In this document: piece after piece, positions 13,956 to 46,675 of the stretch | Numbering within the stretch: position 1 is the first letter of the stretch | How the letters are laid out: every line of letters begins with the position of its first letter | Assembly (NCBI RefSeq): GCF_001577835.2 | Contig: NC_029516.1 | Location: 112,424,254-112,488,253, forward strand | DNA: 64,000 nt | Source of the DNA: Coturnix japonica | Lineage: Eukaryota; Chordata; Aves; Galliformes; Phasianidae | Direction: 5' to 3' | Notes under the pieces: model-generated | Databases searched by the model: none | Told to the model about the DNA's origin: nothing | What the model saw: the letters and a program-made list of their open reading frames with translations, nothing else | Made by a program: the position numbers and the translations under genes

Positions 13956-15609
13956 TTTTATTCAGAGTCAGCTAGAGATCTCTAAATAAGTGTATTTTGT
14001 GTTACCATCACCTCTTCAATCTTTTAGAGATATGCTGGAGCACATGGGAGAACTGAGTACTGGCAGGTTAGCTTGGCTAGGAGGGACCTTTAGGGACTGA
14101 TAAGCCCTCTCACTTCTTCCCAGCCTGAGCTAGTGCTCCAGTGTTGCTGAATTTCACAAACTACTTATACTCAGGTACATGACCCAAGGGAGAAGCAGTG
14201 CCTGAGAAAAGCAGCAGCTGGCTGAAAGACCTTTTTCAGCCTGGCAGTACTAGCAGCACCCACAGACTCTTAAGGCACAACCCTGACCTTTGAGATAGGA
14301 AAGAGCAGACAATAAAGCTCTCTTCACCTTCTATGCTGAAGCTGGCCCACAGGAATGCATGATTTTGGCAGTACACAAAAGGAAACATGATTCTCTAGCC
14401 TAATTGCTTTGACATCAGAGATGGGAGACTACAGCTCTGTCCTTGCTCCTGAGACTGGTAATAGGTTTTACATATACAAAAAAGTAAGTAAAACACACAA
14501 GTTGGAAGAAGGGGTGGGAATGCAGAGCTTCTTTCTCCTGCTCCCTCTCCCTTGTAAGTTTTGCTGGAGGGGAATAAACAAAAAGCACTGAGCCCTCATA
14601 AGCTGCTTCCTGCTCATTGCTTGAAGCATACCTGAGATTCAGACAGCAGCACCAGAAGCATTTCCACAAGTTCTCAGACTCTTTTAACAAGGGTGCACAA
14701 GGAATCTTTACTGTAAGAATTAGCTCAGGCATATGGTCTGAAGGGACATGGGGCTCCTGTGAGCCCTAATATAGGGAAGGAGAAATATTTTAAGGTCTTC
14801 TATGGTGTTTCCCAGTGCGTAGTATTGACTTTTATTCTGTGTGTTGGCTGCAGTGAAACCCATTCCTTAGCATTTAATTCTCATTATAATTTTAAAAGGG
14901 TATTTAAGCACCTAACTTGGGGTTGTAAATTACATGGAAGCCTAGGGGTTACATGTGGAAATGCTGCCTTACCAAGAAGCCTATGCTGTTTTCCAAAATT
15001 GATTAGATGCTTTGCAGGGAAGGCTTTTTATTCAATTCCCTGGTAGTATTTACATAGGTTTTAGAACTGCTGTTACAATATAGGAGACTTCCATGCTCTA
15101 AGGGCCTCTGATTTTCTGTGCCATAGAAAATGCTTGTGCAAATAGAAATTATGGTTTAAAATAAAAGAAGTACAAGACTGAATTGCATCTAGCTCCATCA
15201 GCTCAGCTCGATTTGCTTCCTGACAGCAACTTTGAAATGGCAAAGGAATTCCTTCTTCCAGCTCTTCCTGTGACCTAAATGCATAATTGATGAAAACGTA
15301 TTGGTTACATGAAAGCCTCACAGAAACCACCAGGAAAGCACTGCAGATTATTTTTTCCTCCTTTTGCCACTATGTTTTTACAGATGTGATATGTGGCTTA
15401 AGAAGCCAAAACAGACAGGCATGCCTGAGCCCTGCCAAATCATGCAAACAAAGGGCTTGCGTGCTCGCTTTCCTCTCCCCTTTCCCTCTGGAGATGGCAG
15501 TACACCAGGATAAAAAACTATACCTATGTATGCATTAGCTCTTAATTGGCACACCTAGGCAAATTCACGAGAGCAATAGCAAACTAAGAGTGAACAGCAC
15601 AGCTTGTTC
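13956..15609. other. Intergenic, no gene recognised
   Basis: Unique DNA leading up to the CpG-dense island. No coding signal or repeat family was recognised. Confidence 0.5.
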
Positions 15610-15865
15610 TACGGGAACCTGAAGTCAACAGCAGCACCTCACGGCCTTTGTCAATGCGAGCCCGATGCAGAGCGCACAAACCGAGGCCGTGAGTGCCGCC
15701 TGGCGGGCCTCTGCAGTCTGTGTCCACGCCGGTACCTGAAACCCCGGCTCATCACCAGGGCACTTGTTAATCAAGATCCCCAACGTGGCTCAGTGACTTC
15801 CCAAACACCCCGCAGGGCGAACGGCTCCGCAGTAAAAGGATCCCGGGAGTGTTTATTGCGGTGCC
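15610..15865. promoter_or_regulatory. Isolated CpG-dense island
   Basis: By eye about 19 CpG dinucleotides fall within about 260 bases (for example gagcccgatgcagagcgc and ccgcctggcggg), whereas the flanks have almost none. A plus-strand frame of 130 codons (15604-15996) crosses it, but its Arg/Cys/Pro-rich product resembles nothing I know and probably reflects base composition. It could be an orphan promoter of a non-coding transcript, a CpG-rich regulatory element, or a GC-rich insertion. Confidence 0.4.
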
Positions 15866-16069
15866 CAAAATGTCTTTCACCAGCCAGGAGTGCAACACAG
15901 GTTGTTCCTCCTCACGTGGGTTGTTCTAACTCACACAGGTGGGGATGTTGGCCTCTCTTGAGTCCTCTGGTACTCGAATGCCCTTACAGTGGTTAAGATC
16001 ATCTCTTTGGCCTTCTAGACATGACGAGGACTGTGAGGTAGTTTTGGTGCTGGAGAGGATCTTTATATA

Positions 16070-16348
16070 AGGGCTGGTAGCAACAGGACAAGGGTAAATG
16101 GTTTTAAACAAGAAAAGGGTAGACTTAGACTAGATATCAGGAAGAAATTCTTTACTGTGAGGATGGTGAGACACTGGAACAGGTTGCCCAGAGAGTTTAT
16201 GGATGCCCTTACCTGGAAGCATTCAAGGCCAGGCTGGATGGGGCTTTGAGCAACTGGTCCTCAGGGTGGTGTCCCTGCTTATAGTAGGAGCTGGAACTAT
16301 GTGATCTTAAAGGTCTGTTCCAACCCAAACCAATCTATGAGTCTATGA
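16070..16348 (+). mobile_element. CR1 LINE 3' fragment with octamer tail
   Basis: The plus strand reads gcaacaggacaagggtaaat, aggaagaaattctttactgt, ggaacaggttgcccagagag and ends atctatgagtctatgac, the CR1 3' octamer pair. It is one of only three plus-strand copies. Confidence 0.93.
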
Positions 16349-18362
16349 CAGGGTACAGGTGGGGTAGTGGTAGCTGAAATGATGGGTTTGGTTTCCTCTT
16401 GCCTTGGAAAGGCAGGTTCTATGCTTCTGCAGGAAAATAAGCTAAGTAAGCATGATTCCAGTTTTGGCTGTATGGGGCAATGTGGTCACTCAGAAAGCTG
16501 AAAAGGAGAGATTGATCTGGTGAGACCTCCTGAGTTCAGTTGAATGGAGAGCCTTCTCAGCATCTCCCCTTGCCCTAGTAGGGAATTTTAGTCTTACCCC
16601 TCACTCTTGCTGTGTCTGTCACGGCTGCTGACAGTTTTTATAGTGAAGAAAATACTGTTAGCAGGATGACACGATGACCTCATGCTTCCTATATTATGTC
16701 TTACGTAAATCTGTGCACCTGGAACAGAAACAGCAGAAGACGTTCTCAGTGTGGAGCTGCCCATTAGAAACATGGAGGGTGGATGTGCAGAAAACATTGC
16801 CTCTGCACAGGTCAGACAGATCTCACAACATTTGGCTTTGGCACTTAGACCAGCCTCCTCTCACAGTTCATTGTTTCCCTGTGCACACAAACCCACCACC
16901 CTAACACAAATGTCTCAGTGGTATTGGCAGTCCCTTGGCAGGCAGGAGCCTGGGGTTCTGCCCTTGCTTCTCCATCCAATTAGACGATGTTGTTTTCACT
17001 GAGAATTTTTCCGCTTCTTTAGGAGAGGGAGAGATTGTTCAGCTCAAAATATCATCATGAGCAGGACGATCTGGGAAAAAGGCATCATGGCATAGCTAAT
17101 GATTCCCCCTCTCCCTCCATAGCACTGAAACTTGAGAAGGAATCTGGCACTGTGGTCAGTAGATACCAGGCCATCAGATGAGTAAATCAGTCTCGACCCC
17201 TTGACAGGCTGTCTTTTACATTTCACCAGCACTGAATGTTTATTCTATGGAAATAATGCTGGCAACTAGAATAGCGCTCAGTTAATGGCTTTCCTCCTTG
17301 CCAACTTGTGTTCTGGCAGGGCAGCAGCTCCGCTTCAACAGAAAGAGCAAATACGGCAAATATGTTGATTTGTTTGGGGCTTGGGCTTTTCTGAAATAAC
17401 TAAAAACAAACAAACAACAAATAAAAGCTGCAGCCGCAGAGAGACAGTGTGGACTGGGAACTTGAAGCTGAATGAGGGGAAAGGCAGCAGCATCCAGAGC
17501 AGATCAGGGAAGTAAGAAAAGGAGGAGGGAGATAAGAGCGTTACCTTCCATACCTGGTTATCCTTAGAGAGAAAGAACTGTTACACTTGGAATGGTGCCT
17601 TTGTATCTGGAAGGCAGCAGTCTGGCATGTTGAGCTTTACTAAACTCGAGTTGCTGTAGCTGTTGAAAGTACAGGGATTTCTGTTGCCCAAAACCAACTT
17701 GGCAGAGAGAAAGGGAATGATTTCATGTGTGTTCCCCCCGGCTTGGAAAGGAGAGGTACAGCACAGATTATGACTTATTCCTTGTGCTTCTGTGACTAGT
17801 GCTTTGTGGGAACACTCCTTAAAAGTTGAGACGTGGCCAAAACATAATTCAGATTAAACGTTGAATATCTGTGACATAGAAACCTTCAGCCAAACAGTAT
17901 ATACTTCTGTTGTACTTCTAATTATAGTAGCACTTGAATAGATGATATTTAAATAATTCTGGTCAGTAACAAATGGAAATTAGACGTTTTGTTCTTGGGC
18001 TTGATTTGCTAGAATTTTATTATTTTTTCAGTCATTTGACCATTTGGGTATTCAGTACCAGAGAAATATTTTCCGGAATCTAAAACTGTGAACCAACTGT
18101 TTAGAAGTCCAGATACAAGATATACAGATACCTTAAGAAGTGAGAAATTTTAAAGAGGCAAACTCGGGCATCGTCTATTCTATGCTTTTATCCTTACTGT
18201 AAGTAAGCCATGACTGAAAATGTGGCTGACCTCAGTCTAGTGATGATGAGATCCCAAGCCGGAGCCTGAGCTCCCTATAAAATAAATCATGATATAGAGT
18301 CTACCTCTCAAGTCACTCAGAGCATCCATCATCTGAGACATCTTAAGAAGCCTACAGATGGT
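16349..18362. other. Intergenic, no gene recognised
   Basis: Unique DNA with short open frames only. No repeat family was recognised. Confidence 0.5.
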
Positions 18363-18726
18363 ATCACAGAATCACAGAATTATCAAGGTTGGAAAAGACC
18401 TAGAAGATCATCCAGTCCAACCATCACCAAAACTTCCCAGCTATATCATATTCATCAACACCACATCCAAACGTTTCTTGAACACTCCCATGGTCGGTGA
18501 CTCCACCACCTCCCTGGGCAGTGCATTCCAATGCCTGACCACCCTTTCTGAGAAGTAATATTTCCTAATTTGCCTGAATCTCCCCTGCCACAGCTTGAAA
18601 CCATTCCCTCTAGTTCTATCACTGTCTATGCGAGAGAAGAGGCCAACCCCCAGCTCACTACAACCTCCCTTCAGGAAGTTATAGAGAGCAATAACGTCTC
18701 CCGAGCCTCCTCTTCTCCAGGCTGAG
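18363..18726 (-). mobile_element. CR1 LINE 3' fragment
   Basis: The low-coordinate end carries atcacagaatcacagaatta (reverse complement of the octamer tail) and then caaggttggaaaagacctag. It runs to tctccaggctgagg and is 5'-truncated. Close relative of the copy at 3837-4840. Confidence 0.94.
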
Positions 18727-19602
18727 GACTTATAGGACAGCGCTGTTCATAACTTTGACGGGGATCAGCACATTTACCTACTGCATCCCAGCCCTACCAG
18801 AACACAGGAATCTCTGACCATGAGTCTGCTGTGAAAAAGGTAAGGTCTGCAGATGACACTTCTTGTACTTTGGCTTTCATGAACTTAGTGCTGACAGGGA
18901 TTGTGATTAGGTTTGGTAGAATTTATTATGTCTTCTCTCTCATCTCTGAAGTGCAGCAGAGCTTAGAGGTTTCTTTAAGCAGGTAGGAAGACATCAAGAA
19001 TCTGGCTATCCATCCCCTCTAATTTATTCAGAAATGTTGGTATCTCATGGTGATTTAATATGGGTGTTAGGTGAGGGAAATTTGTCACAGACAAAATGCA
19101 AATTTTATAACACTGATGTCAAATTCAGCATAGATAATAAATCTTAGGGCTTCATAATGTGAAAATATCTTTGCATGGTACCTGGTGGTGAACTTTAAAA
19201 GAAAAGAGATGATTGATAGTGTGACATTTTTCTCTATCCACGTCACTTTAATTATTTGAAATTGTCTTTTTCCATGGCAGAGTTATCCCAGGCACTCCTT
19301 TCTACTGCTTTTATCAAAGGCAACATGCTCAGTGTTTGATGGCCAGCCTAGAGGCATGCCACATCAAGCTGTGCAGCACTGTCACATCTTCACTAACAAC
19401 CACTGAAAGAAAGATCTTACTTCAAAGACAGAGGTGAAAAAATTGTCTTTAGGTATAAAACTGTAACATAGGTGGATAGAAATATCTATGATTTGCCTTT
19501 ATTTTCCATATTACTCCTTCCTAGTGATGCAGCTAGCAAGTGTAGCACAGGGGGATAGTAATTCTGCAAGACACCATTGTGGACTTAACTTTGAGACAAC
19601 AA
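18727..19602. other. Intergenic, nothing recognised
   Basis: Unique DNA between two CR1 copies in the same orientation. Confidence 0.5.
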
Positions 19603-20392
19603 AGAATCATAGAATCAGAATCATAGAATGGCCTGGGTTGAAAAGGACCACAGTGATCATCTAGTTTCAACCCCCTGCTATGTGCAGGGTCACCAACCAC
19701 CAGACCAGGCTGCCCAGAGCCACATCCAGCCTGGCCTTGAATGCCTCCAGGGATGGGGCATCCACAACCTCCTGTGCCAGTGTGTCACCTTCTTCTGTGT
19801 GAAAAACACCTTCCTCCTCATATCTAACCTAAACATCCCTTGTCTCAGTTTAAAACTATTCCCTCTTGTCCTGTCACTATCCACACTCATGAATAGCTGT
19901 TCCCCTTCCTTTTTATACGCTTCCTTTGAGTGTTGGAAGGCCACACTGAGGTCTCCCCAGAACCTTCTCTTCTCCAAGCTAAACAAGCCCAGCTCCCCCA
20001 ACTTTTCCTCATAGGAGAGGTGCTCCAGCCCTCTGATCATCTTAGTGGCCCTCCTCTGGATCCACTCCAAGAGATCCATGTCCTTCCTGTACTGAGACCC
20101 CAGCCTTGGATGCAGTACAGCAGATGGGGCCTCACAAGAGCTGAGTAGACAATCACCTCCCCCTCCCTGCTGGCCACCCCTCTTTTAATGCAGCCCAGAA
20201 TACAGTTGGCCTTCTGGGCTGCAAGCGGACACTGCCAGCTCATAACCAGCTTCTCATCCTCCAGGATCCCCAAGTCCTCCGCAGGACTAATATCAAGGAG
20301 ATCTTCCCCCAGTGTGTATAAATACCTGGGATTGCCCCAACCCAAGTGCAGCACCCTGCACTTGACCTTAGTGCATCCCATTCGGTTCAATA
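19603..20392 (-). mobile_element. CR1 LINE fragment, about 790 bases
   Basis: The octamer tail agaatcatagaatcagaatc is followed by catagaatggcctgggttga and the CR1 body up to the segment encoding [15 protein letters not shown] on the minus strand. It has the ctagtttcaaccccctgct variant near the 3' end, shared with the copy at 62392-63045, so both belong to one CR1 subfamily distinct from that at 3837. Minus-strand open frames 19690-20079 and 20037-20390 are two pieces of its coding region in different frames. Confidence 0.95.
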
Positions 20393-22149
20393 AAAAGCTA
20401 CTTCTGTAGCTAAAATTGTTGACTATCTTTCTTCCTAAACAATTTGCACGTTTCTTATGTTTGTGGATATTTTTCCTACACCCATTATTGAATTTTGGGG
20501 CATTAAGGCTGCTTAATCATCTCCAGAATGTGTGCCAGCCCAAGAAGACATTGCTTAAAGGGCTGTGCAAGGCAGAGATGGACTGCAGGGGCTTTACTAA
20601 TGTCCACAGGGAGCTGCGCATTGTTTGTTCAGGCTGCAGAATCTATTCTTAAATGAAACATAGGTGAAGAAGATGGGTGACACTGTATCCATAGGAATAC
20701 TGAGTCTGTTTTGACCCTGACTATAGAAGATCCTTTTGAAGATAGCATGGGTTGAAATCATTAACTGTGCTCAAGCTGTGCTTGTAATACGCTCAAACTG
20801 AGCGCATTAATTATGCTCAGAATGCAAGCAAAATGAAAGAAAGGATGCAGAGCTGCTGACTAAATCTGCAGCTACAGGTCCATATTTCCTGTTAAATTCT
20901 GCCTAAGATCCAGTCAGTGTTTCAGGAATACAGTTGTCAAAGCCACTTCCCAGCCCATTTGCATTCTTTGTGCATTCACCGCTTGAGATAGTGAATACGT
21001 GTACACTGAGCTGTACAAATACAGCAACTATTTCTCTGAAAAGCTCGTCATTTTGGTATTGCATTAAGATATCAGCCAAAAATCAATCAGAAAACTCAGT
21101 GCAGGATACCAGTGTGAATAACACTTCCAGATTTTTCATGTCCTCCAGCAGGGACCAATACAGAATCCTGCATGCATCAATGACAGGTGTGACATCTTTG
21201 TGTGGGGTGCAGTCTGCCGGACATTGTCTGGAGGACTGAGCTATCACAGTGGGGAGGGACTGGAAGCAAGACTGCATTTGGAGCTGGAGCAGAGGAGCAG
21301 GGAATGAGCAGGGAATGAACAGCATGGGGAATAACGCTTCTTGCAGCAAATAAATAGGAAGGAGGGGGCTCCTTCAGGAGCAAAAAGGCACATGGATGGC
21401 AATCGCCCATTTGGTTTAGTGAAAATGAGCACCTAGGCTAGGATACGTGGTGCACAGCTGTAACAGGGCAGCACTGCATTCCTCTCAACTTTTTCTCTTC
21501 CATTTCCTGGCTCTGCCATCAGAAGTGATGACAGGCAGGTCTAGGGCTCAATCCCTCATGACCAACTACAAACTATAGTAACTATTACTGCTTGTTTAAG
21601 CTGCTGCAGGCGTGCTGCCTCCCAGCTTTTTGGTGTGAGCTTCTTGGGCCATGTTAGTGCTACAGCAATCCACAGAACAAGCTGTAGGCCTTGATACTCC
21701 AGCACCAACTTCTAAAGTAGGTAATTTATCTTCAATGAGGATATTGCTTAAATGTCAGTCTTAGCAAATTTGTTCCATGGAGCTTGAAATCTCAGATAAC
21801 TTGGGATAAGTTATTTATCATTATCTCGTTTACATGAAGCCATAGTGCCTTTCTATTTGCTTGTATTTGTCTACTAGTTAGTACATTAATCTGATGAATC
21901 CAGTATTCTTTGCTATTAGACAAAAGTTCTCCTCTGACAAAGTTACAAGGGTGGTTTTATGCTACCCAATTTGGACTTCCTAACTCTCAACTTCATTCTA
22001 GGTAACCTAAAACTGAATTAGGTATCCTATATTATCCATCATATTTCTGTCATTTCTACGGGTGGGAAAGGAAAACATCAAAATTGTACAGAGCCATTAA
22101 GAGGTACAATTCTCCAATTATTAATACATTCAAGCAACATTCCCAGTCC
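20393..22149. other. Intergenic, no gene recognised
   Basis: Unique DNA before the candidate CLCN4 poly(A) site, with no recognised repeat. Confidence 0.5.
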
Positions 22150-22163
22150 TGTAAGTCCTCAGT

Positions 22164-22169
22164 TTTATT
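22164..22169 (-). terminator. Candidate CLCN4 poly(A) signal
   Basis: AATAAA on the minus strand, followed downstream by a T- and G-containing stretch (TGTTGC). It is the first canonical hexamer seen after the CLCN4 stop. Confidence 0.3.
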
Positions 22170-22230
22170 TAAAAAATAGATTCCAAACATGGTTTTTGAT
22201 AAGGTGCAACATCTATACTGTTTTCTACCA

Positions 22231-22250
22231 TAATAATAAAATAAAATAAA
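22231..22250. repeat. (AAAAT)n microsatellite
   Basis: Short tandem run of aaaat units. Confidence 0.75.
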
Positions 22251-22824
22251 ATACAACAACAAAACAATATTCATAACTATATTGTCATTCCAACACGGAA
22301 TCAATGGGTCTTCAGTAATTCTTAAACATTCTTTATCTGCTTCATCAAAGCATAATTAATAGTTGGTGTCACTGTGACAGCCAAAGGATATGGCTAGAGC
22401 CATCCATGTCCCTCATTTTAATAATAAACTTTCTGGTACAGGTTGCTTCACTCACACATCAGAAGCTGAATATAACTGAACACAGTTCATGCAAAACAAA
22501 TGTACAACACTGAATTTGCATCATTCAAAGGCTTTTTCTCTCTTATTTAGTTTGACATTACCAAAGTCCAACCGTTTGAACGTGAGGATTTCACAGGCTG
22601 CATAAGCAAAGCACTGTATACTGATATATATCAGTTTCAGATTCATCAGGCTATGTGACTCTATGATTTTGAATTATATCAATTCAAATACTTAAGGCTG
22701 AGGTCTATACCTCTTGGAGTCTATTCGGTGACTTCTGAGACACATTTGGGAATATAGATGGAAAATGGTGAATAATTGTGGTGGATTTGTTATGGGGGAA
22801 TTACCTAAGTTTACATTAGAATTG

Positions 22825-22857
22825 CTTTTTCTATTTTTTTTCTTTTTTTTCTTTTTG
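22825..22857. repeat. T-rich tract
   Basis: Three T runs of five to eight or more bases separated by single C or A bases. Confidence 0.75.
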
Positions 22858-23725
22858 AGAAAACCATGTCATTAATTTCTATTAAGAATGTTCCCCATCC
22901 AACCACTAAAGTTATATGAGCAATGAAAACTGTATAGCGGAGGTACAGCCAAATACCATTTCTGGAAGTCTTCTGATGAGCAAAGCCTCTCCTGTTTCAA
23001 AGCCTTCTTGCCTTTCTATCCTTAACTCAGCCTTGATAGTACCAAGCAGATGAAGTTAGCTATTGCTATGCTGTTCCTGATGACTTGATTTTAGTCTCTG
23101 CTATAAAGAGGAGAAAATTTTTTATAAAGATCTGAACCCCCATTTCCCTGTCTTCTATTTGGGTGGTAGTCCTAGAGTCAAAGCAGTTCTATCTGTTGTT
23201 GTTTCTTACAAACCATCACGATGGTTTTATGGATCCTGTTCTTAAACCCTTAAGGCTACTCATATACAACCCAGTAAGATGAGCTGAGAAAACATCACAG
23301 GGCTGGCTGTTCGTTTTAGTGGATCAGGCCTCTGAGTATCATGGAGAATTGGCCTGTGCAATGGACTAAGTTTAAACAGACAGAATTGGGTTTTCTATAT
23401 CTAAATGAGTTTACATTCATGACAAGTTTAATCTTACCTGACACAAAATCTTTCTCTCAGTCTCAAGAAACAATTTTTTCAGCATTGATGTACCATCCCC
23501 GTTCTTCTTAGCAAATACTCATGAATGCTCTTCAGAGTTAGCTCTGCTGTGGAATAAAGTCTAATGGGGCATGGAATGAAGTTTGCCTGGCTAACACAGA
23601 GATCTTTAAGACCTCCTTTTTCTCCTTGACATATGTGAAGCAAAGAGTTTGATTTCAAATAGCAAATAAATGATCTTATTTCTCTTGTCTCATGAGCAAA
23701 AGAGGTATTTAGAAGTGTTCAAGCG

Positions 23726-23790
23726 AATCATGGAATCATAGAACAACAAGGTTGGAAGGGACCTACAAGATCATCTAGTCCAAAGTGGGG
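23726..23790 (-). mobile_element. CR1 LINE 3' end only
   Basis: Only the last 65 bases of a CR1 are present: atcatggaatcatagaacaa (tail), then caaggttggaagggacctac. It lies in the probable CLCN4 3' UTR. Confidence 0.88.
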
Positions 23791-25454
23791 AGAGTCTGCA
23801 TACTTACTTCCCATATATACATAAAAGGAGATGGAGAAAGTGTTCATCAACATATGTTAATGTTAGGAGCCATAAAAGTGAAAAGTAAAACACAGTCTCA
23901 GTTTTAATTTCAGAAAAAAACATTGCCCCCAGAAGTCAGTCTATTTAGATTCTAGTAATTTGGAGCAGAACTTGACATTTGTACAAAATCCCATTTGGGA
24001 AATCGCTGATTTTTAGAATGAATTTTAAAACCCTCGTCTGACGATGGAATCCAGTTTTCATGAGATTTGTGGTCGACTTGGTTGCTTTTTTATGAGTTTC
24101 ATTGATGACTGTTCAATAGAAAAACAAAAGAAACAACAACATTATGTTGCATTTCCTATTTGCAGAAGGGTTACTCAGTCCCACGGTTTATGTTTAACAA
24201 TATGCCTTTAATAATACATCATGCTGCAGCTGTTCAGTTAACCAAAAAAATACACACTTCGCTATTCATGGGATTTGGTCAGAGCTACATGTATTTATGT
24301 CAGTTTGTTGCAAACACTATTGTTAAGTGCTGTACTTAGCAAATTAAAACTATTCCTTTCTTTTTCTTAACCAATTTGGGCCATATTTTGTCTGAATGCA
24401 GTAGGACGCCAGCCAGAAGGAAGCAGGGTTGCTGTAGATAAGAACAGGAATTTGTAACTTTGGGCATCTGACTTAGGGTGCACCTGGTCAGTTGTCTCAG
24501 TTCAAGGACACAGTGATCATGCCTTCAAGTTAGCCCAATAGTATGGCTTTTGTCTGGTTCTTCTGGCATATTCTTTTCATCTCTGTCCTTGAAAGCCTTT
24601 TGGGTGCAATAGACTCGAGCTTTTGTTATCTATATAACTTTGAGCAAAAACAGTAGAGGTTTTAGCTGCCTAAATCAATGGTTTGTTCAGAGACTTGGCC
24701 CTCCTGATGGAGAATCTAAATTATCATCCAGTCATTATCTTCAAGCTCACAAACCAAACACTGGGCAGCATGGATTAGGTGTTACTGAGAGTAGAATTTG
24801 GTCATCTATTACTGAAATCAGTAATGACTAAAGTGCTAGTGTATTACCACAGGAAGTGTTGACTCCATGTATCTCATACAGGACCAAAGCAAGAAAATGT
24901 AATATTTTTACCTGAGTGGCTCCAAGGCCCCTATGTGGGGGTGTTAAATCATGTTTTCTTGCTACAAGCTGATAAATAATTAAAGCCTTTCTATTGTTGA
25001 CTGCATCCTCAGTCCGTTTGATCCCTTATCCCTTCCACAGCGCAGCGGGGAGGGATTCAGCAGTCCTGTGACTGGCAGATACAGCATAAAGAACAAATAT
25101 GCTACAGAATAAATGTCCGTGGTTGTTAAATTAACTTAAGCAATCTCTTGGCAGGTGCAGACAAGCATCGGGAAAAGCCAATGAAGGAAGGAAACTACGT
25201 GGAGAATCAGGAATCAATGCAGAACTTCAAATTTCTGTGAAAAGCGACAATTTCTCTTTATGCAAGGAATGACAGGTGAAGCCTTATCACCAGCACTGAT
25301 GAGAGCTGGATACCATTCTCCCTTTTGTGCCTTTTAAAATTCCTTCACGGGCTTTCATGCTTTTTTCTATGGTCACAGCGAACCACATAATACTAAGTAT
25401 TACAGTATCTGTACGCAAAATTGCATAGAGAAATAGGAAATCACACACATATAC

Positions 25455-25650
25455 AATGGTTGAGGTCGGGAGGGACCTCTAAAGATCACCTATTCCAGTC
25501 CTCCTGCTCAAGCACATTGCACAAGATCACAACCGGGTGGGTTTTGAATATCTCCAAAGAAAGGAGACTTCACAGCCTTTCTGGGCAAGCTGTGCCAATG
25601 CTCCATCACCCTCACAGTAAGAAGTTTTTCCTCATGCTCCTAAGAAATAA
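25455..25650 (-). mobile_element. Old CR1 LINE 3' fragment
   Basis: The plus strand reads gttgaggtcgggagggacct and later ctgtgccaatgctccatcac, the reverse complement of a CR1 3' region without a clear octamer tail. It lies in the probable CLCN4 3' UTR, about 730 bases after the stop. Confidence 0.85.
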
Positions 25651-26378
25651 GTCACATTTCAACATTAATAAAGAAAAGCTGATTGACAGAAATATCGAAC
25701 CGTATACTTATAAACTGTATAGATATATAAACTGTAAAATTCAAAGGACTAAAGCGGGGAGCAGCAGCCACTATATTTGAAAGTGAATTGAAACATGCTC
25801 TTGCTCCTTTAATTTCAGTCCTGAATTTACTTAACTTTTACAAAAATAAGTGAAAGTGACAAAATCTTTGACTTTAAAATATGACTTTCTTTTTTCCTCA
25901 TGAAAATGGTATAAATCAACAGCAAATAAATAGCCATGGCTTTCAGTAATAAAAACAACTGACATTGCTCACACACTCTCTAGTTTGGAACACAAATCTT
26001 TGTTAACAGTTTATACAAAAACAGTGTCTGCTAGTCTTCACACCTGCCTCCTGAGTTCCCCTGAATGTTGATGCATCCCTCTGGTGCTCCTGGCTCTTTG
26101 TCTCTCAGCACCACATCACTTACACCCACCAATGCACCAATTGAGCTGTTAGGAAACTCATTAAGAAAACAGCTTGATGTCTGCAGCTGCTCAGAGCTTC
26201 TAAACTGCCTTCCTCATTAAATAAGTGCCATCCTGCTTCCACACCCTCTGTCAGAGACGCATTAGACCATTCGTCATACACATTACGCTTTCCCTTGAAA
26301 TAAAAACGAAACACTGAACACCTCTGTGTTAATCTAGAAGGGATTCCTTTGGGATTACTTTCTTATTCCTTTAACAGT

Positions 26379-45926
<19,548 letters not shown>

Positions 45927-46124
45927 TCAAGTCTTCCAAAACCCCTCCACAAACCACAAACTCTAGAAAACATGGCTCAGCAGTTCTAGTGGGCACTTAC
46001 TGAAGTCTATGCATTACCATTAGGAAAAGTACACTGCTGAAGGCCACTTCAAGAGCTTGGCAAGCTCTTAAAAGCCAACACAAAAAAAGCAGAGTGCCCA
46101 AGTGTAGAAATACAGCTTTTATTA

Positions 46125-46141
46125 TTTTTTTTTTTTTTTTT
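46125..46141. repeat. Poly(T) tract
   Basis: Seventeen T bases in the probable CLCN4 5' intron. Confidence 0.85.
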
Positions 46142-46397
46142 GGCCAATAGTTCCCCAAAACCCAGGATGGTTCTGGGCTTCTTCTGCAAAGTTAAATGCT
46201 GATCACATGTTGGAAGGTGCCCTACCTGTGGTGAGGCTACTGAGAAGACAAAGTTACTAACTCAGAAGACAAATGATAATACACTAAAATTTACCATTTA
46301 TCATTCATCTGGGTTTTCAGACTATGGAAATGAAAGCAGAGAACCATCCATGCCCGTTGTCCTGAAGCCTCAGAAACTATACCTACTTCATGAGGTA

Positions 46398-46675
46398 CAA
46401 CAAGACCAAGTGTCAAGGTTACGCCTTGAGTACTGTGTTGGGTTTTGGGCCCCTCACTACAGGAAAGACATTGACGCCCTGGAGTATGTCCAGAGGAGGG
46501 CAACAAAGCTGTGAAGGACCTGTGACACAAAGACTTAGGAGAAGCAGAGGAGAGAACTGGGATTGATTGTTCAGTCTGGAGAAGAGGAGGCTCAGCAGAG
46601 ATCTTATCACTCTACAATGACCTGAAAGTAGGTTATAGCAAGGTGGGGATTGGCCTCTTCTCCCAGGTAATAAGT
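46398..46675 (+). mobile_element. CR1 LINE internal fragment, rearranged
   Basis: The plus strand holds a short piece of the segment accaagtgtcaaggt, then jumps to tgggcccctcactacaggaa, ggagtatgtccagaggaggg and cagtctggagaagaggaggc, ending cctcttctcccaggtaat. A stretch between the first two segments is missing and so is the 3' tail. Its orientation is opposite to CLCN4. Confidence 0.85.

Larger units (their letters stand above)
22150..26378 (-). other. CLCN4: Probable CLCN4 3' UTR
   Basis: The stretch follows the CLCN4 stop with no coding sequence. Reading the minus strand downstream of the stop by eye, the first canonical AATAAA I find is at 22169-22164, about 4.2 kb away, a distance like the multi-kilobase CLCN4 3' UTR of mammals. 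ATTAAA variants occur earlier, for example near 25808-25813 and around 24210, so shorter forms are possible. Two CR1 fragments lie inside (25455-25650 and 23726-23790). The end is an inference from one hexamer. Confidence 0.35.

Noticed and set aside
15604-15996. 130-codon plus-strand frame across the CpG island taken as a gene
   Set aside because: Its Arg, Cys and Pro content follows from GC-rich composition and no family is recognised; the island itself is reported instead.
1-22000. MID1 3' exons expected by synteny
   Set aside because: No SPRY-domain, coiled-coil or B-box-like sequence appears in any frame; MID1 is probably farther out.
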